NCBI RefSeq assembly: GCF_019443105.1
Contig: NZ_JAHZIJ010000001.1
Span: forward strand, 558,001-622,000
Direction of reading: 5' to 3'
Length of the DNA stretch: 64,000 bases
From: Paenibacillus oenotherae
Lineage (GTDB): Bacteria > Bacillota > Bacilli > Paenibacillales > Paenibacillaceae
In this document: positions 1 through 8,422 of the stretch, in pieces
How the letters are laid out: each line of letters begins with the position of its first letter
How positions within the stretch are numbered: the first letter of the stretch is position 1
The notes under the pieces: model-generated
Database searches by the model: none
What the model was told of the DNA's origin: nothing
The model's input: only the letters and a program-made list of their open reading frames with translations
Program-made: the position numbers and the translations under genes

Positions 1-711
1 AATGGCATATAGCGACTGGATAATCTGGTATCCCGCACCGAGCGGATCAGCCCACGGGTCCATAAAGGCCGTAATGCGCTGCATCCGGTAAGGGGCTGCA
101 AGAATTAGTCCCACAAGACCCAGCACGCCGATCAGAGCAAGCGAGCCGAGATGGGAGAGACGCGCACCAGCCGTGTAGATGACAATGAGCGAGGCTCCCA
201 CCATAACTGCGCCGGAACCAAGATCCGGCTGCATCATAATGAGTCCGAACGCAAGTCCGAGTATGCCAAGCGGCGGCAGCAAGCCTTTGGTGAACAGCGT
301 TACGGCTTGCTGCTTCTCCGACAGCATTTTGGCAAGAAATATAACCATGGCAAGCTTCATAAATTCAGAAGGCTGAATGCCGAAGGAGCTAATCCCGAGC
401 CAGCTGCGCGCACCGCCCCTTACAACGCCAATCCCCGGTATAAGCACGATGACCAGCAATCCGAAGCAAATAAGCAGTCCGAGCTTCGACCATTTCTTCC
501 ATGTCCAATAATGCGCATTCATCGTTACGATCATCGCGCCGACACCAAGCGCTGCGAAGAGCGACTGCCGCTTTACATAGTAATAAGGATCGCCGAATTC
601 ATGAAAGGCGAGAACAGCACTAGCGCTGTATACCATTACAAGACCAATGGCGAGTATGAGCGAAATTGCCCCAATCATCCATACGTCCGGGGCGGACTTG
701 GCTTTTGCCAT
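1..711 (-). CDS. spoVE: SEDS-family septal/spore cortex protein SpoVE/FtsW, partial (C-terminus outside window)
   Basis: Only the first 237 codons lie in the window; the gene runs off the left edge. The start is the ATG at 711, beginning MAKAKSAPDVWMIG, with GAGG about 10 bases upstream. The visible part has repeated hydrophobic segments typical of the FtsW/RodA/SpoVE (SEDS) polytopic glycosyltransferases and the family signature GGARSWLG followed by QPSEFMK. SEDS proteins polymerise lipid II together with a class B penicillin-binding protein. The position after murD matches spoVE in Bacillus subtilis, so pairing with SpoVD or PbpB of the same cluster is likely. Sequence in the window cannot separate a vegetative FtsW from a sporulation SpoVE; the symbol rests on gene order. 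Confidence 0.85.
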   Translation of the reverse strand, partial: MAKAKSAPDVWMIGAISLILAIGLVMVYSASAVLAFHEFGDPYYYVKRQSLFAALGVGAMIVTMNAHYWTWKKWSKLGLLICFGLLVIVLIPGIGVVRGGARSWLGISSFGIQPSEFMKLAMVIFLAKMLSEKQQAVTLFTKGLLPPLGILGLAFGLIMMQPDLGSGAVMVGASLIVIYTAGARLSHLGSLALIGVLGLVGLILAAPYRMQRITAFMDPWADPLGAGYQIIQSLYAI

Positions 712-733
712 AACGCGAACACCTCTTGCATGC

Positions 734-760
734 GTAAGTAGGGACTAGCCCTCTACTTAC
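734..760 (-). other. Hairpin between murD and spoVE overlapping the murD stop
   Basis: The arms GTAAGTAG and CTACTTAC with internal GGG/CCC pairing form a strong stem that includes the murD stop codon at 757-759. No T run follows on the minus strand, so it is not a standard intrinsic terminator. It could protect or process the mRNA between murD and spoVE. Function is inferred only. Confidence 0.5.
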
Positions 761-2193
761 AAGGTATGCGCCGATTGTTTAAAAATGCGCCCCCGCTGTT
801 CATAGGATTTAAACATATCCCAGCTTGCGCATGCCGGAGACAAAAGCACAATATCTCCCGGCTCCGCGATGGAGGCGGCTTCGCGCACCGCACGGTGCAG
901 CGTCGCTTCGGCGTCCTCCTCAGGTTCGACGATAATTACGTTCGTTAAACCTGCGAGCTCCGCAACACGGGCGATCTTGCCTCGGGTCTCCCCGAGCGCC
1001 ACAACGGCTTTCGTCTGATCGCGGAAGTGCGGGAGCAGCTCCATGTAGTCGGAGCCCCGGTCCAGGCCGCCGGCGATCAGCACAATCCGCCCGGGAAAAG
1101 AACGCAGCGCGATAATTGTCGCTGTAGGATTCGTCGCTTTAGAGTTATTGTAATACGCGACGCCCTTGTGCTCGCCAGCGAACTCCAGCCGATGCTCGAC
1201 ACCGCGGAATTCCCGCAGCGGCTTCAGCAGAGATTCGATCTCGGCGCCTGCTGCCAGACAGCCGGCGATCGCCGCAAGGGCATTCGCAGCATTGTGCCTT
1301 CCCGGAATGCCAAGCTCATGAACGGGCAGGATGGGATAGTCCCCGGCATCGCGATCCCGCCATACGATGATCCGTTCCGCATCATCGGCTGACACCGTCA
1401 AATCGTCGGGGAACGGAGGCTCTATGCATACGCCATAGCCAAGGCTCTGTGTGATGGAGAATGGAATAATATTGGCAACGATATTGCCCTCTTCTACTAG
1501 TTGTCGGCAGATCGGATCGTCCGCGTTAATGACGGCCGTATCCTGAGCGGTTTGATTCGCGAACAGCTTCGCTTTGGAAGCGATATAATCGTCCATCCCG
1601 CCATGGTAGTCAAGATGGGTCTCCACTACGTTCAGCAGCAAAGACACTTTGGGACGGAACGCAGACGTTCCTTTGAGCTGGAAGCTGCTGAGCTCCGCTA
1701 CAATCCAATTGTCCTCATCTGCGGTCTGTGCCGCTTCACATAGCGGTGTGCCAATATTCCCGGCAACAATCGGCTTCATGCCCGCTGCTTCCAGCATCTC
1801 GCCAATCCACGTTGTTGTCGTTGTCTTGCCGTTGGAGCCTGTTATGCCTATAATCGGAGCCGGCGACAGCAGGTAAGCTACTTCTACCTCAGTAACGACC
1901 TCGATGCCGAGCTCGATCGCCTGTCGTACCGGAGGCACACTGTACGGGATGCCCGGATTTTTGACGACAAGCGCCGTCTCCTTCGTAATCAAACCATCGG
2001 GGTGACCCCCGCATATAACAGAAACACCCAAAGCGTCCAGCTCGTCCGCTTCGGGGCATAAATGTCGCTCTTTGCTGTCATTGACGGTAACTGCCGCGCC
2101 CAGCTTGTGAAAAAGCTTGGCGACGCTGACTCCACTTTTGGCGAGGCCAAGCACAACGATGCGCTTATTCCGGTATGCTGCCGGACTCTCCAT
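757..2193 (-). CDS. murD: UDP-N-acetylmuramoylalanine--D-glutamate ligase MurD
   Basis: Cytoplasmic ATP-dependent ligase that adds D-glutamate to UDP-MurNAc-L-Ala, the second amino acid of the peptidoglycan stem. The protein is 478 aa, close to the usual 450 aa. An N-terminal Rossmann-like UDP-binding part (VVLGLAKSG, residues 14-22) is followed by the Mur ligase ATP loop GITGSNGKTTTTTW at about residues 116-129, the central segment ETHLDYHG, and the C-terminal ligase part with NNSKATNP and SPACASWDMF. The ATG at 2193 has a good AAGGAGG site. It lies 175 bp downstream of mraY in the transcript and 45 bp before spoVE. Confidence 0.97.
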   Translation of the reverse strand: MESPAAYRNKRIVVLGLAKSGVSVAKLFHKLGAAVTVNDSKERHLCPEADELDALGVSVICGGHPDGLITKETALVVKNPGIPYSVPPVRQAIELGIEVVTEVEVAYLLSPAPIIGITGSNGKTTTTTWIGEMLEAAGMKPIVAGNIGTPLCEAAQTADEDNWIVAELSSFQLKGTSAFRPKVSLLLNVVETHLDYHGGMDDYIASKAKLFANQTAQDTAVINADDPICRQLVEEGNIVANIIPFSITQSLGYGVCIEPPFPDDLTVSADDAERIIVWRDRDAGDYPILPVHELGIPGRHNAANALAAIAGCLAAGAEIESLLKPLREFRGVEHRLEFAGEHKGVAYYNNSKATNPTATIIALRSFPGRIVLIAGGLDRGSDYMELLPHFRDQTKAVVALGETRGKIARVAELAGLTNVIIVEPEEDAEATLHRAVREAASIAEPGDIVLLSPACASWDMFKSYEQRGRIFKQSAHTL

Positions 2194-2211
2194 ATTGATT
2201 CCCTCCTTAAT

Positions 2212-2252
2212 GTTGCGCTGCGCAACCCCCTAAATCCCCCTTTAAGGGGGAC
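2212..2252 (-). repeat. Structured intergenic repeat, family C copy 1 (mraY-murD gap)
   Basis: Read on the minus strand, a self-complementary TCCCCCTT/AAGGGGGA hairpin leads into GGGGGATTTAGGGGG and then a near-perfect small palindrome (GTTGCGC, one base, GCGCAAC). The murD ribosome site follows directly. The same arrangement with different palindrome arms recurs at 58655-58692 in front of the yqfF start. Confidence 0.65.
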
Positions 2253-2368
2253 CCCAAGGGCTCCGCCCTCTGGACACCCGTACGGTGCCGATGGATCTCA
2301 CACGCCGCTCCCTATATCATTCGGCCACTATACCCGCTTTCGTCCCTTCGGGACCCGCTTGACTGCAC

Positions 2369-3325
2369 TTAACGGCCCAGCACCAGGCCTATGGCTGCGA
2401 ATAGCAGGCCTACTAACCAGAATACTGTGACTACGCGCCACTCTGTCCAGCCGGATAGCTCGAAGTGGTGGTGGATCGGGCTCATTTTGAATATGCGCTT
2501 GCCCCTCAGCTTGAACGAGCTAACCTGCAGGATAACCGACAGCATCTCAAGGACGAATACGCCGCCAATTATTATAAGTAGTATTTCCATTTTTGCCAAG
2601 ATTGCTACTGCTGCCATTCCGCCGCCTATACCTAATGATCCGGTATCGCCCATAAACACTTTCGCCGGATGCGCGTTGAAGACGAGAAATCCCAGCATCG
2701 CCCCAATCATCGCTGCCGAGAATACGGCGGACTCATGCGCGCTTACATGCATCGCCAGCACGGTAAATGCGCCGAAGGCGATCGCTCCGGTGCCCGCCAG
2801 CAATCCATCCACGCCATCGGTGAAGTTAACCGCATTCGTGGTGGCGAACAGCATGATGACGACCAGCAGGTAATAAAACCAGCCAAGCTCCATTACGATC
2901 GACGTGCCTGGAACGCCTACTGCTGTGCTGTGATCCATCCCGTAGAGCAAGACACATATGATGACGGAAAATAGGAATTGCCCAATCAGCTTCTGGCGCG
3001 CCGTCAAGCCTAGTGATCGTTTGAATACGATTTTGATATAATCATCCAGAAATCCGACCAGCCCAAATCCGAAGGATGCCACGAGCAGCACCCAGAACTC
3101 GGAGGTCTTATCGGAAAATTTGAGAAATGCCAGCAGCATCGCCAGCATGATGATGACCCCGCCCATTGTTGGCGTTCCTGATTTTTTCAGATGGCTCTGC
3201 GGACCGTCTGTCCGTATCTGCTGTCCGAATTTCATCCGTCTCAGAACAGGAATGAACAGGGGACCGAATAATATCGCCAGCAAGAAGGATGCGCCGATTG
3301 ACAGCAATATGACCTTGATGTCCAT
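2369..3325 (-). CDS. mraY: Phospho-N-acetylmuramoyl-pentapeptide transferase MraY
   Basis: Integral membrane enzyme that transfers phospho-MurNAc-pentapeptide to undecaprenyl phosphate, giving lipid I. The start chosen is the ATG at 3325 (MDIKVILLSIG), preceded by GAGGTGGGG; longer in-frame extensions have no such site and overlap murF. This gives 318 aa, typical for the Firmicute enzyme. About ten hydrophobic segments are present, with the family motifs GFLDDYIK, NFTDGVDGL and AKVFMGDTGSLG and the loop motif PIHHHFE near the C-terminus. It follows murF by 14 bp. Confidence 0.97.
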   Translation of the reverse strand: MDIKVILLSIGASFLLAILFGPLFIPVLRRMKFGQQIRTDGPQSHLKKSGTPTMGGVIIMLAMLLAFLKFSDKTSEFWVLLVASFGFGLVGFLDDYIKIVFKRSLGLTARQKLIGQFLFSVIICVLLYGMDHSTAVGVPGTSIVMELGWFYYLLVVIMLFATTNAVNFTDGVDGLLAGTGAIAFGAFTVLAMHVSAHESAVFSAAMIGAMLGFLVFNAHPAKVFMGDTGSLGIGGGMAAVAILAKMEILLIIIGGVFVLEMLSVILQVSSFKLRGKRIFKMSPIHHHFELSGWTEWRVVTVFWLVGLLFAAIGLVLGR

Positions 3326-3339
3326 GATGACCCCACCTC

Positions 3340-4782
3340 TTAATCGTGCTGCAGCGCATGAACAACCTGTTCCATACGCATGCCGCGCGATCCTTTCACA
3401 AGTACAAGATCTTCTGGCTGAAGCTGTGAGCGCAGCCATGCGATCAGAATGTCTTTATCGTCAAATGATTGTACGATAGAGCCGCTCTCCCGTTCGGCTG
3501 GCTCTACGCCTGTTCCGAACTGCTCCGCCGCCGCTGCTGCCGTATGTCTGGACAAATTGCCATACGTTAGTACGGCATCGGCTTTGGCCGGTGTAATATA
3601 CGCCCCGATTTCCCGGTGCATCTCCACTTCGTCCGGCCCCAGCTCCAGCATATCGCCCAAGACGAGCCACTTGCGCCGATAACCGGCCAATTCCCCAACG
3701 AGATCAATCGCCGCGCGAACAGCCGTCGGATTCGCATTGTAGGCATCATTAAGCACCATCGCTCCGTTATACGCCCGCATCGGCTCAATGCGCATGCCTG
3801 TCAGCTGAATATCCTGCAGTCCTTGGCGAATGCGATCAGCCGGGACACCAAGCCGGGCTGCCGCCGCTATCGCCGCAAGCGCGTTCGTGACATTGTGCTG
3901 CCCAGGCAGTGGAATGGTTACATGCCCAAGGCCGTATTCATCACCTTTGCCGTTAGCCGATACATCGAAAGTCGAAGACGTTGTCGCGATTGTCAAGCTG
4001 CCCCCATGCCAATCATTGCCTGCTCCCAGGCCGAATGTCTGAATTTCGAATGAAGAGGGCAGTTGAGCCACTACGGCTCCATCTGCCAGCAGCGGCTCGT
4101 CACCGTTGATGAGCAGCAGTCCGCCATGCTGCAGCCCTGCTACGATCTCCAGCTTGGCCTTCGCTATGCCCTTGCGGGAGCCCAATTGAAGCATATGGGC
4201 ATCGCCTATGTTCGTTATAATCGCTATATCCGGCTTGCCTATTGTTGTCAGCAGCTCGATTTCGCCGAAGCCGCTCATTCCCATCTCAAGCACCGCGATA
4301 TCAATCGTCTCATCCAATTGCAGCACGGTCAGCGGCAGTCCAATATGATTGTTCAAATTCCCCGCTGTCTTGTGAACGCGAAAAACAGCGCCAAGCACGG
4401 ACGCTACCATATCCTTTGTTGTCGTCTTGCCATTGCTTCCGGTAATTCCGATGACCCGCACTGCGAGCTCATCACGATATTTGGATGCAAGCCGCTGCAA
4501 GGCGGCCAGCGTATCTTCAACTACTACTAACGGCGACCCTGCCAGAGACTCCGGCACCGGCCGGTCAGATTGCCAGAGTGATGCGGCGGCACCGCCGCCT
4601 AATGCGCTGCCGGTAAAATCATGACCGTCAAAATGATCCCCGACTAGCGGTATATACAATTGGCCCTGCCTGACATCGCGCGAATCCTTCGTGACGCCAA
4701 CAATACCGATATCGGCAAAGATTGGATTGTTCAACGTCCCTCCGCACATGGCGGCAATGGCCCCTAACGTTCTTTTTATCAC
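3340..4782 (-). CDS. murF: UDP-N-acetylmuramoyl-tripeptide--D-alanyl-D-alanine ligase MurF
   Basis: Adds D-Ala-D-Ala to UDP-MurNAc-tripeptide, completing the pentapeptide precursor in the cytoplasm. The protein is 480 aa, a normal length. The Mur ligase ATP loop GITGSNGKTTTKDM is at residues 112-125, followed by NNHIGLPLT, EMGMSGFGEI and a C-terminal region with NDAYNANP. The ATG overlaps the murE stop by four bases (ATGA), which implies translational coupling. Having murF inside the dcw cluster differs from B. subtilis, where murF lies elsewhere, and is usual in Paenibacillus (general knowledge). Confidence 0.97.
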   Translation of the reverse strand: MIKRTLGAIAAMCGGTLNNPIFADIGIVGVTKDSRDVRQGQLYIPLVGDHFDGHDFTGSALGGGAAASLWQSDRPVPESLAGSPLVVVEDTLAALQRLASKYRDELAVRVIGITGSNGKTTTKDMVASVLGAVFRVHKTAGNLNNHIGLPLTVLQLDETIDIAVLEMGMSGFGEIELLTTIGKPDIAIITNIGDAHMLQLGSRKGIAKAKLEIVAGLQHGGLLLINGDEPLLADGAVVAQLPSSFEIQTFGLGAGNDWHGGSLTIATTSSTFDVSANGKGDEYGLGHVTIPLPGQHNVTNALAAIAAAARLGVPADRIRQGLQDIQLTGMRIEPMRAYNGAMVLNDAYNANPTAVRAAIDLVGELAGYRRKWLVLGDMLELGPDEVEMHREIGAYITPAKADAVLTYGNLSRHTAAAAAEQFGTGVEPAERESGSIVQSFDDKDILIAWLRSQLQPEDLVLVKGSRGMRMEQVVHALQHD

Positions 4783-6266
4783 AATGTAAGACTCCTTATC
4801 GCTTCTTTGGCCACTTCACGATCATCGAAATCCGTTGTCACGCTGCCGATGATTTGATACGTTTCATGACCTTTCCCCGCAATCAATACTACATCGTCAG
4901 GGCTGGCCATTTCAACCGCTTTTTGAATAGCCGTCCGCCGATCTGCCAATAGCTGGTACTTCGCTTGAGACACACCCGCCTGGACAAGACCCTCTTCAAT
5001 ATCGGCAAGGATGCGCAGAGGATCTTCTGTGCGGGGATTATCGGAGGTGACAATCGCGTAATCGGCATAACGAACCGCAATTTGCCCCATAATAGGCCGC
5101 TTCGTCCGATCCCGGTCGCCGCCGCAGCCGAAGACGCATATGACACGGCCTGCAGCAAATTCCTTAACAGCCCGCAGCACGTTCTCAAGCCCGTCCGGCG
5201 TATGCGCATAATCGACGATAACAGCAAACGGCTGGCCTCCGTGAACCGCCTCGACACGGCCCGGTACGCCAGGCAGTGCTTCCAGGCTCTGCTTCATGCG
5301 CTCAAGAGACAGGCCCTCGATTAGTCCTGCACTAATAGCAGCAAGCGCATTATACACGTTGAACTTGCCTGCCATCCTCAGCGTCAAATCCATATTTCCC
5401 CGAAACGTCTCCACACGGAAGAAGGTTCCTCCAGCGGTGATCCGGATATCGGTCGCCCTTACATCAGCAGCTTGATCCACACCGTACGTAATGACCTCAG
5501 CCGAAGTTGCCGCCGCAAAGGCCGCCGAAGCGGGATCATCGCCGTTGAGCACTGCATAAGAGCGCTCATTCGGTGACTCGCTGTAGGTATTGCCAAGACG
5601 GGAGAACAACAGCTCCTTCGCTGCCGCGTAACGCTCCATCGTGCCATGGTAATCCAGGTGATCCTGTGTCAAATTCGTAAATATGGCCGTCCGGTACCGG
5701 CAGCCCTTCGTCCGCCCCTGCTCCAGCGCATGCGAGGACACCTCCATCGCGCAATAATCGGTTCCCGCCGCCGCCATATCGGCAAGATACCGCTGCAGAT
5801 GAAGCGCCTCAGGCGTTGTTCCGGACATCGGCACCGTTGTCGAAGCATACCGTGTTTCTATCGTTCCGATGACCCCCGGCTTGAAGCCCGCATCAGTCAG
5901 AATCCGTTCAAGCAGATAGGTGACCGTTGTTTTGCCATTCGTTCCTGTAACGCCGATAAGCTTCAGCTTGCGGCTTGGCTGCCCGAAGAAATAATCCGAG
6001 ATGACCGCCATTGCCAGCCGGCTGTCCTTCACTATAAGCTGCGGCACTGCCAGCTCAAGACGGCGCTCCGTCACGAGCGCCGCCGCTCCCTGCTCTACTG
6101 CCTGAGGCGCGAAGTCGTGGCCATCGACAGTATGGCCCGGCAAGCACAGAAACAGGTCACCAGGCGCCACCTTGCGCGAGTCAATTTGTATATTGTTTAT
6201 AACCGTTTCCGGGTCGCCGTCAATCCGTGATGTTAGCAGCAGCGAAGATAATTGTTCCAGTTGCAT
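4779..6266 (-). CDS. murE: UDP-N-acetylmuramoyl-tripeptide synthetase MurE (meso-DAP type)
   Basis: Adds the third stem-peptide residue to UDP-MurNAc-L-Ala-D-Glu. The chosen start at 6266 (MQLEQLSSLLL) has GGAGGAGG at good spacing; the in-frame codon six residues earlier would place that site inside the gene. This gives 495 aa. The ATP loop is GVTGTNGKTTVTYLL, followed by MEVSSHALEQGR and the signature SDNPRTEDP. DNPR is the pattern associated with meso-diaminopimelate rather than lysine, so the cell wall is predicted to be DAP type. The gene overlaps murF by 4 bp and starts 96 bp after the spoVD stop. Confidence 0.97.
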   Translation of the reverse strand: MQLEQLSSLLLTSRIDGDPETVINNIQIDSRKVAPGDLFLCLPGHTVDGHDFAPQAVEQGAAALVTERRLELAVPQLIVKDSRLAMAVISDYFFGQPSRKLKLIGVTGTNGKTTVTYLLERILTDAGFKPGVIGTIETRYASTTVPMSGTTPEALHLQRYLADMAAAGTDYCAMEVSSHALEQGRTKGCRYRTAIFTNLTQDHLDYHGTMERYAAAKELLFSRLGNTYSESPNERSYAVLNGDDPASAAFAAATSAEVITYGVDQAADVRATDIRITAGGTFFRVETFRGNMDLTLRMAGKFNVYNALAAISAGLIEGLSLERMKQSLEALPGVPGRVEAVHGGQPFAVIVDYAHTPDGLENVLRAVKEFAAGRVICVFGCGGDRDRTKRPIMGQIAVRYADYAIVTSDNPRTEDPLRILADIEEGLVQAGVSQAKYQLLADRRTAIQKAVEMASPDDVVLIAGKGHETYQIIGSVTTDFDDREVAKEAIRSLTL

Positions 6267-6362
6267 CCTGTAGTCCTCCTCCATCCAGCCTGAGCAATGA
6301 CAAGAAACGCACGCTCCGGTTTATGGTCACACATGATTAGGTAGTCTTAACCTTCATTATAG

Positions 6363-8303
6363 TCAATGATTGTGGCTTTCATCATTCTCGTTGGCCAAAT
6401 AGATCCGAATCGTCGACCCGCGCTCTACCCGCGCCCCAGCAGCCGGAGCTTGACGTATGACCGTATTCCCGCTGCCCGCCGAAGTCAGATTGAAATTCAT
6501 ATTCAAATCCTCGTAGATATCAGATACTGTCTTGCCAACCAGATTGGGCACGGTCACGATCTTCGTCTCACCGTACTTGTATTCCCGCTCGATCTGCTTC
6601 TTTCTCGGCTGTATTCCCAAATACGGCAGCGCATCCGCCATAATGTTATGTACGATTGGCGCAGCTACAACGCCACCGAATTGGATGCCCTGCGGGTTGT
6701 CGACAGCCACATAAACAACGATCTTCGGATCATCTGCCGGCGCAAAGCCAATAAAAGATACAATATGCTCATTCGGCGAATAACGGCCGTTAATTACTTT
6801 CTGGGCCGTTCCTGTCTTGCCGCCTACACGATAGCCGTCAATAAAAGCATTGCGCCCCGTCCCTTTGGCTACAACGGTCTCCAGCGCTTCACGCACCAGC
6901 GCGCTTGTTTGTTCCGAGATAACTCTGCGCACCGCCTCAGGCTCCACCTCGTCCACAACATCGCCAGTATCGGGATTAATCCATGCCTTCGCAACATGAG
7001 GCTTATACAGAATCCCGCCGTTCACAGCGGCCGACACTGCAGCAATTTGTTGAATCGGCGTCACAGAGACACCCTGTCCGAATGCAGTCGTAGCAAGCTC
7101 AACCGGCCCGACCCGGCTCATCTTGAACATAATGCCGTTCTCTTCTCCGCCCAGATCAATCCCTGTTTTCTTGCCAAAGCCGAAGTCCTTGATATAAGAA
7201 AACAGCTTCTCCTTGCCTAATTTGTTGCCAAGTGCAACAAAGCCGGGATTGCAGGAGTTCTGCACAACCTCCAGAAATGACTGGCTTCCGTGACCGCCCT
7301 TTTTCCAGCAGCGAAGCCGGGCGCCTCCGATCTCCACTGCCCCGGGATCGAAGAAATGATCATGCTTCAAATCGACCTTGCCTTCCTCCAGCGCAGCCGA
7401 CAGCGTAATAATCTTGAATGTCGAGCCCGGCTCATAGGTCATCCAGATCGGCAGATTGCGGTTATATATTTGCGAGTCCACCTCGCGGTATTTGTCCGGT
7501 TCATAGGACGGCCTGCTGGCCATGCCGAGCACTTCGCCGTTCGTCGGATCCATCGCGATAGCGATAATGCTGTTCGCCTGGAATTTGACCATCGCCTGGT
7601 CAAGCTCCCGCTCCATGATCATCTGAACCTGCTTGTCAATGGTCAGCTCAAGGTTCAACCCATCCCTCGGCTTCAGAAAAGTATCGGAGGAGCCTGGCAT
7701 TTGCCGTCCCTTTGCGTCTGCAAGAAACGAGATATTGCCATTGATCCCTTCCAGCTTATCATTATATTTGGCTTCGATTCCCGTCAATCCCTGATTGTCG
7801 ATGCCTGTAAATCCAAGCACGTGGGAAGCGAAGCTTCCAAGCGGATAATACCGCTTGTTGTCCTCAGCTACAACAATGCCGGGAAGATTGAGATCTCTGA
7901 CTTTCTGCGCTTTCTCGGTCGTAATCTTGCGTCCGCCCGGCTGAATGCGCACAATCAGCTGCTTCTTCTTGATCGTTGCCAGCACTTTCTCCGGAGGCAT
8001 GCCGAGCACGCCTGCAAGCTGGTTCGCTGTTGACTCTGCGTCCTTGACCTGTGCCGGAATCGCCATAATTGTAGGAGAGCTTATATTATACGCAAGCTGG
8101 GCGCCGTTTCGGTCCCATATCTCCCCGCGTTTGGCCGAGAAAGGAATTTCCCGGCGCCAGGAATTTTCCGCCTTGGCAGCCAGCTCCTCCCCTGTCCATA
8201 GCTGCACATAACTAAGCCTGCCTGCCAGCATTGTAAAAGCAAGCACTGCAATGAGCAGCGCTATGAACAAACGGCGTCTAATGGTTACGTTGGAAACCTT
8301 CAC
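6363..8303 (-). CDS. spoVD: Stage V sporulation protein D, class B penicillin-binding protein with one PASTA domain
   Basis: Transpeptidase predicted to cross-link spore cortex peptidoglycan. The GTG at 8303 is preceded by GGAGGGGGG and gives 646 aa, the same length as B. subtilis SpoVD; the open frame extends 32 codons further upstream without a ribosome site. A short N-terminal cytoplasmic part and one membrane anchor (RLFIALLIAVLAFTMLAG) are followed by the PBP dimer domain and the transpeptidase domain. Active-site motifs are STFK in EPGSTFKII, SCN in QNSCNPG, and KTGT in VGGKTGTAQ. One PASTA repeat is near the C-terminus (VPNLVGKTVSDIYEDL). It sits 119 bp after pbpB. Confidence 0.94.
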   Translation of the reverse strand: MKVSNVTIRRRLFIALLIAVLAFTMLAGRLSYVQLWTGEELAAKAENSWRREIPFSAKRGEIWDRNGAQLAYNISSPTIMAIPAQVKDAESTANQLAGVLGMPPEKVLATIKKKQLIVRIQPGGRKITTEKAQKVRDLNLPGIVVAEDNKRYYPLGSFASHVLGFTGIDNQGLTGIEAKYNDKLEGINGNISFLADAKGRQMPGSSDTFLKPRDGLNLELTIDKQVQMIMERELDQAMVKFQANSIIAIAMDPTNGEVLGMASRPSYEPDKYREVDSQIYNRNLPIWMTYEPGSTFKIITLSAALEEGKVDLKHDHFFDPGAVEIGGARLRCWKKGGHGSQSFLEVVQNSCNPGFVALGNKLGKEKLFSYIKDFGFGKKTGIDLGGEENGIMFKMSRVGPVELATTAFGQGVSVTPIQQIAAVSAAVNGGILYKPHVAKAWINPDTGDVVDEVEPEAVRRVISEQTSALVREALETVVAKGTGRNAFIDGYRVGGKTGTAQKVINGRYSPNEHIVSFIGFAPADDPKIVVYVAVDNPQGIQFGGVVAAPIVHNIMADALPYLGIQPRKKQIEREYKYGETKIVTVPNLVGKTVSDIYEDLNMNFNLTSAGSGNTVIRQAPAAGARVERGSTIRIYLANENDESHNH

Positions 8304-8422
8304 CTGCAGCCCCCCTCCGAATAGCGCGAAAAGAAACGGAACGTGATCCGTCCTATTGCTTAATCCAAGCCTATTCGGAATTGCGGGGGGATAGAACAAG
8401 CTGTCGAAGCGCTGTTCTCTGA

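Noticed and set aside
151-741. 196-codon reading frame on the plus strand
   Set aside because: It is the antisense shadow of the spoVE gene, has unlikely composition for a protein and no ribosome site.
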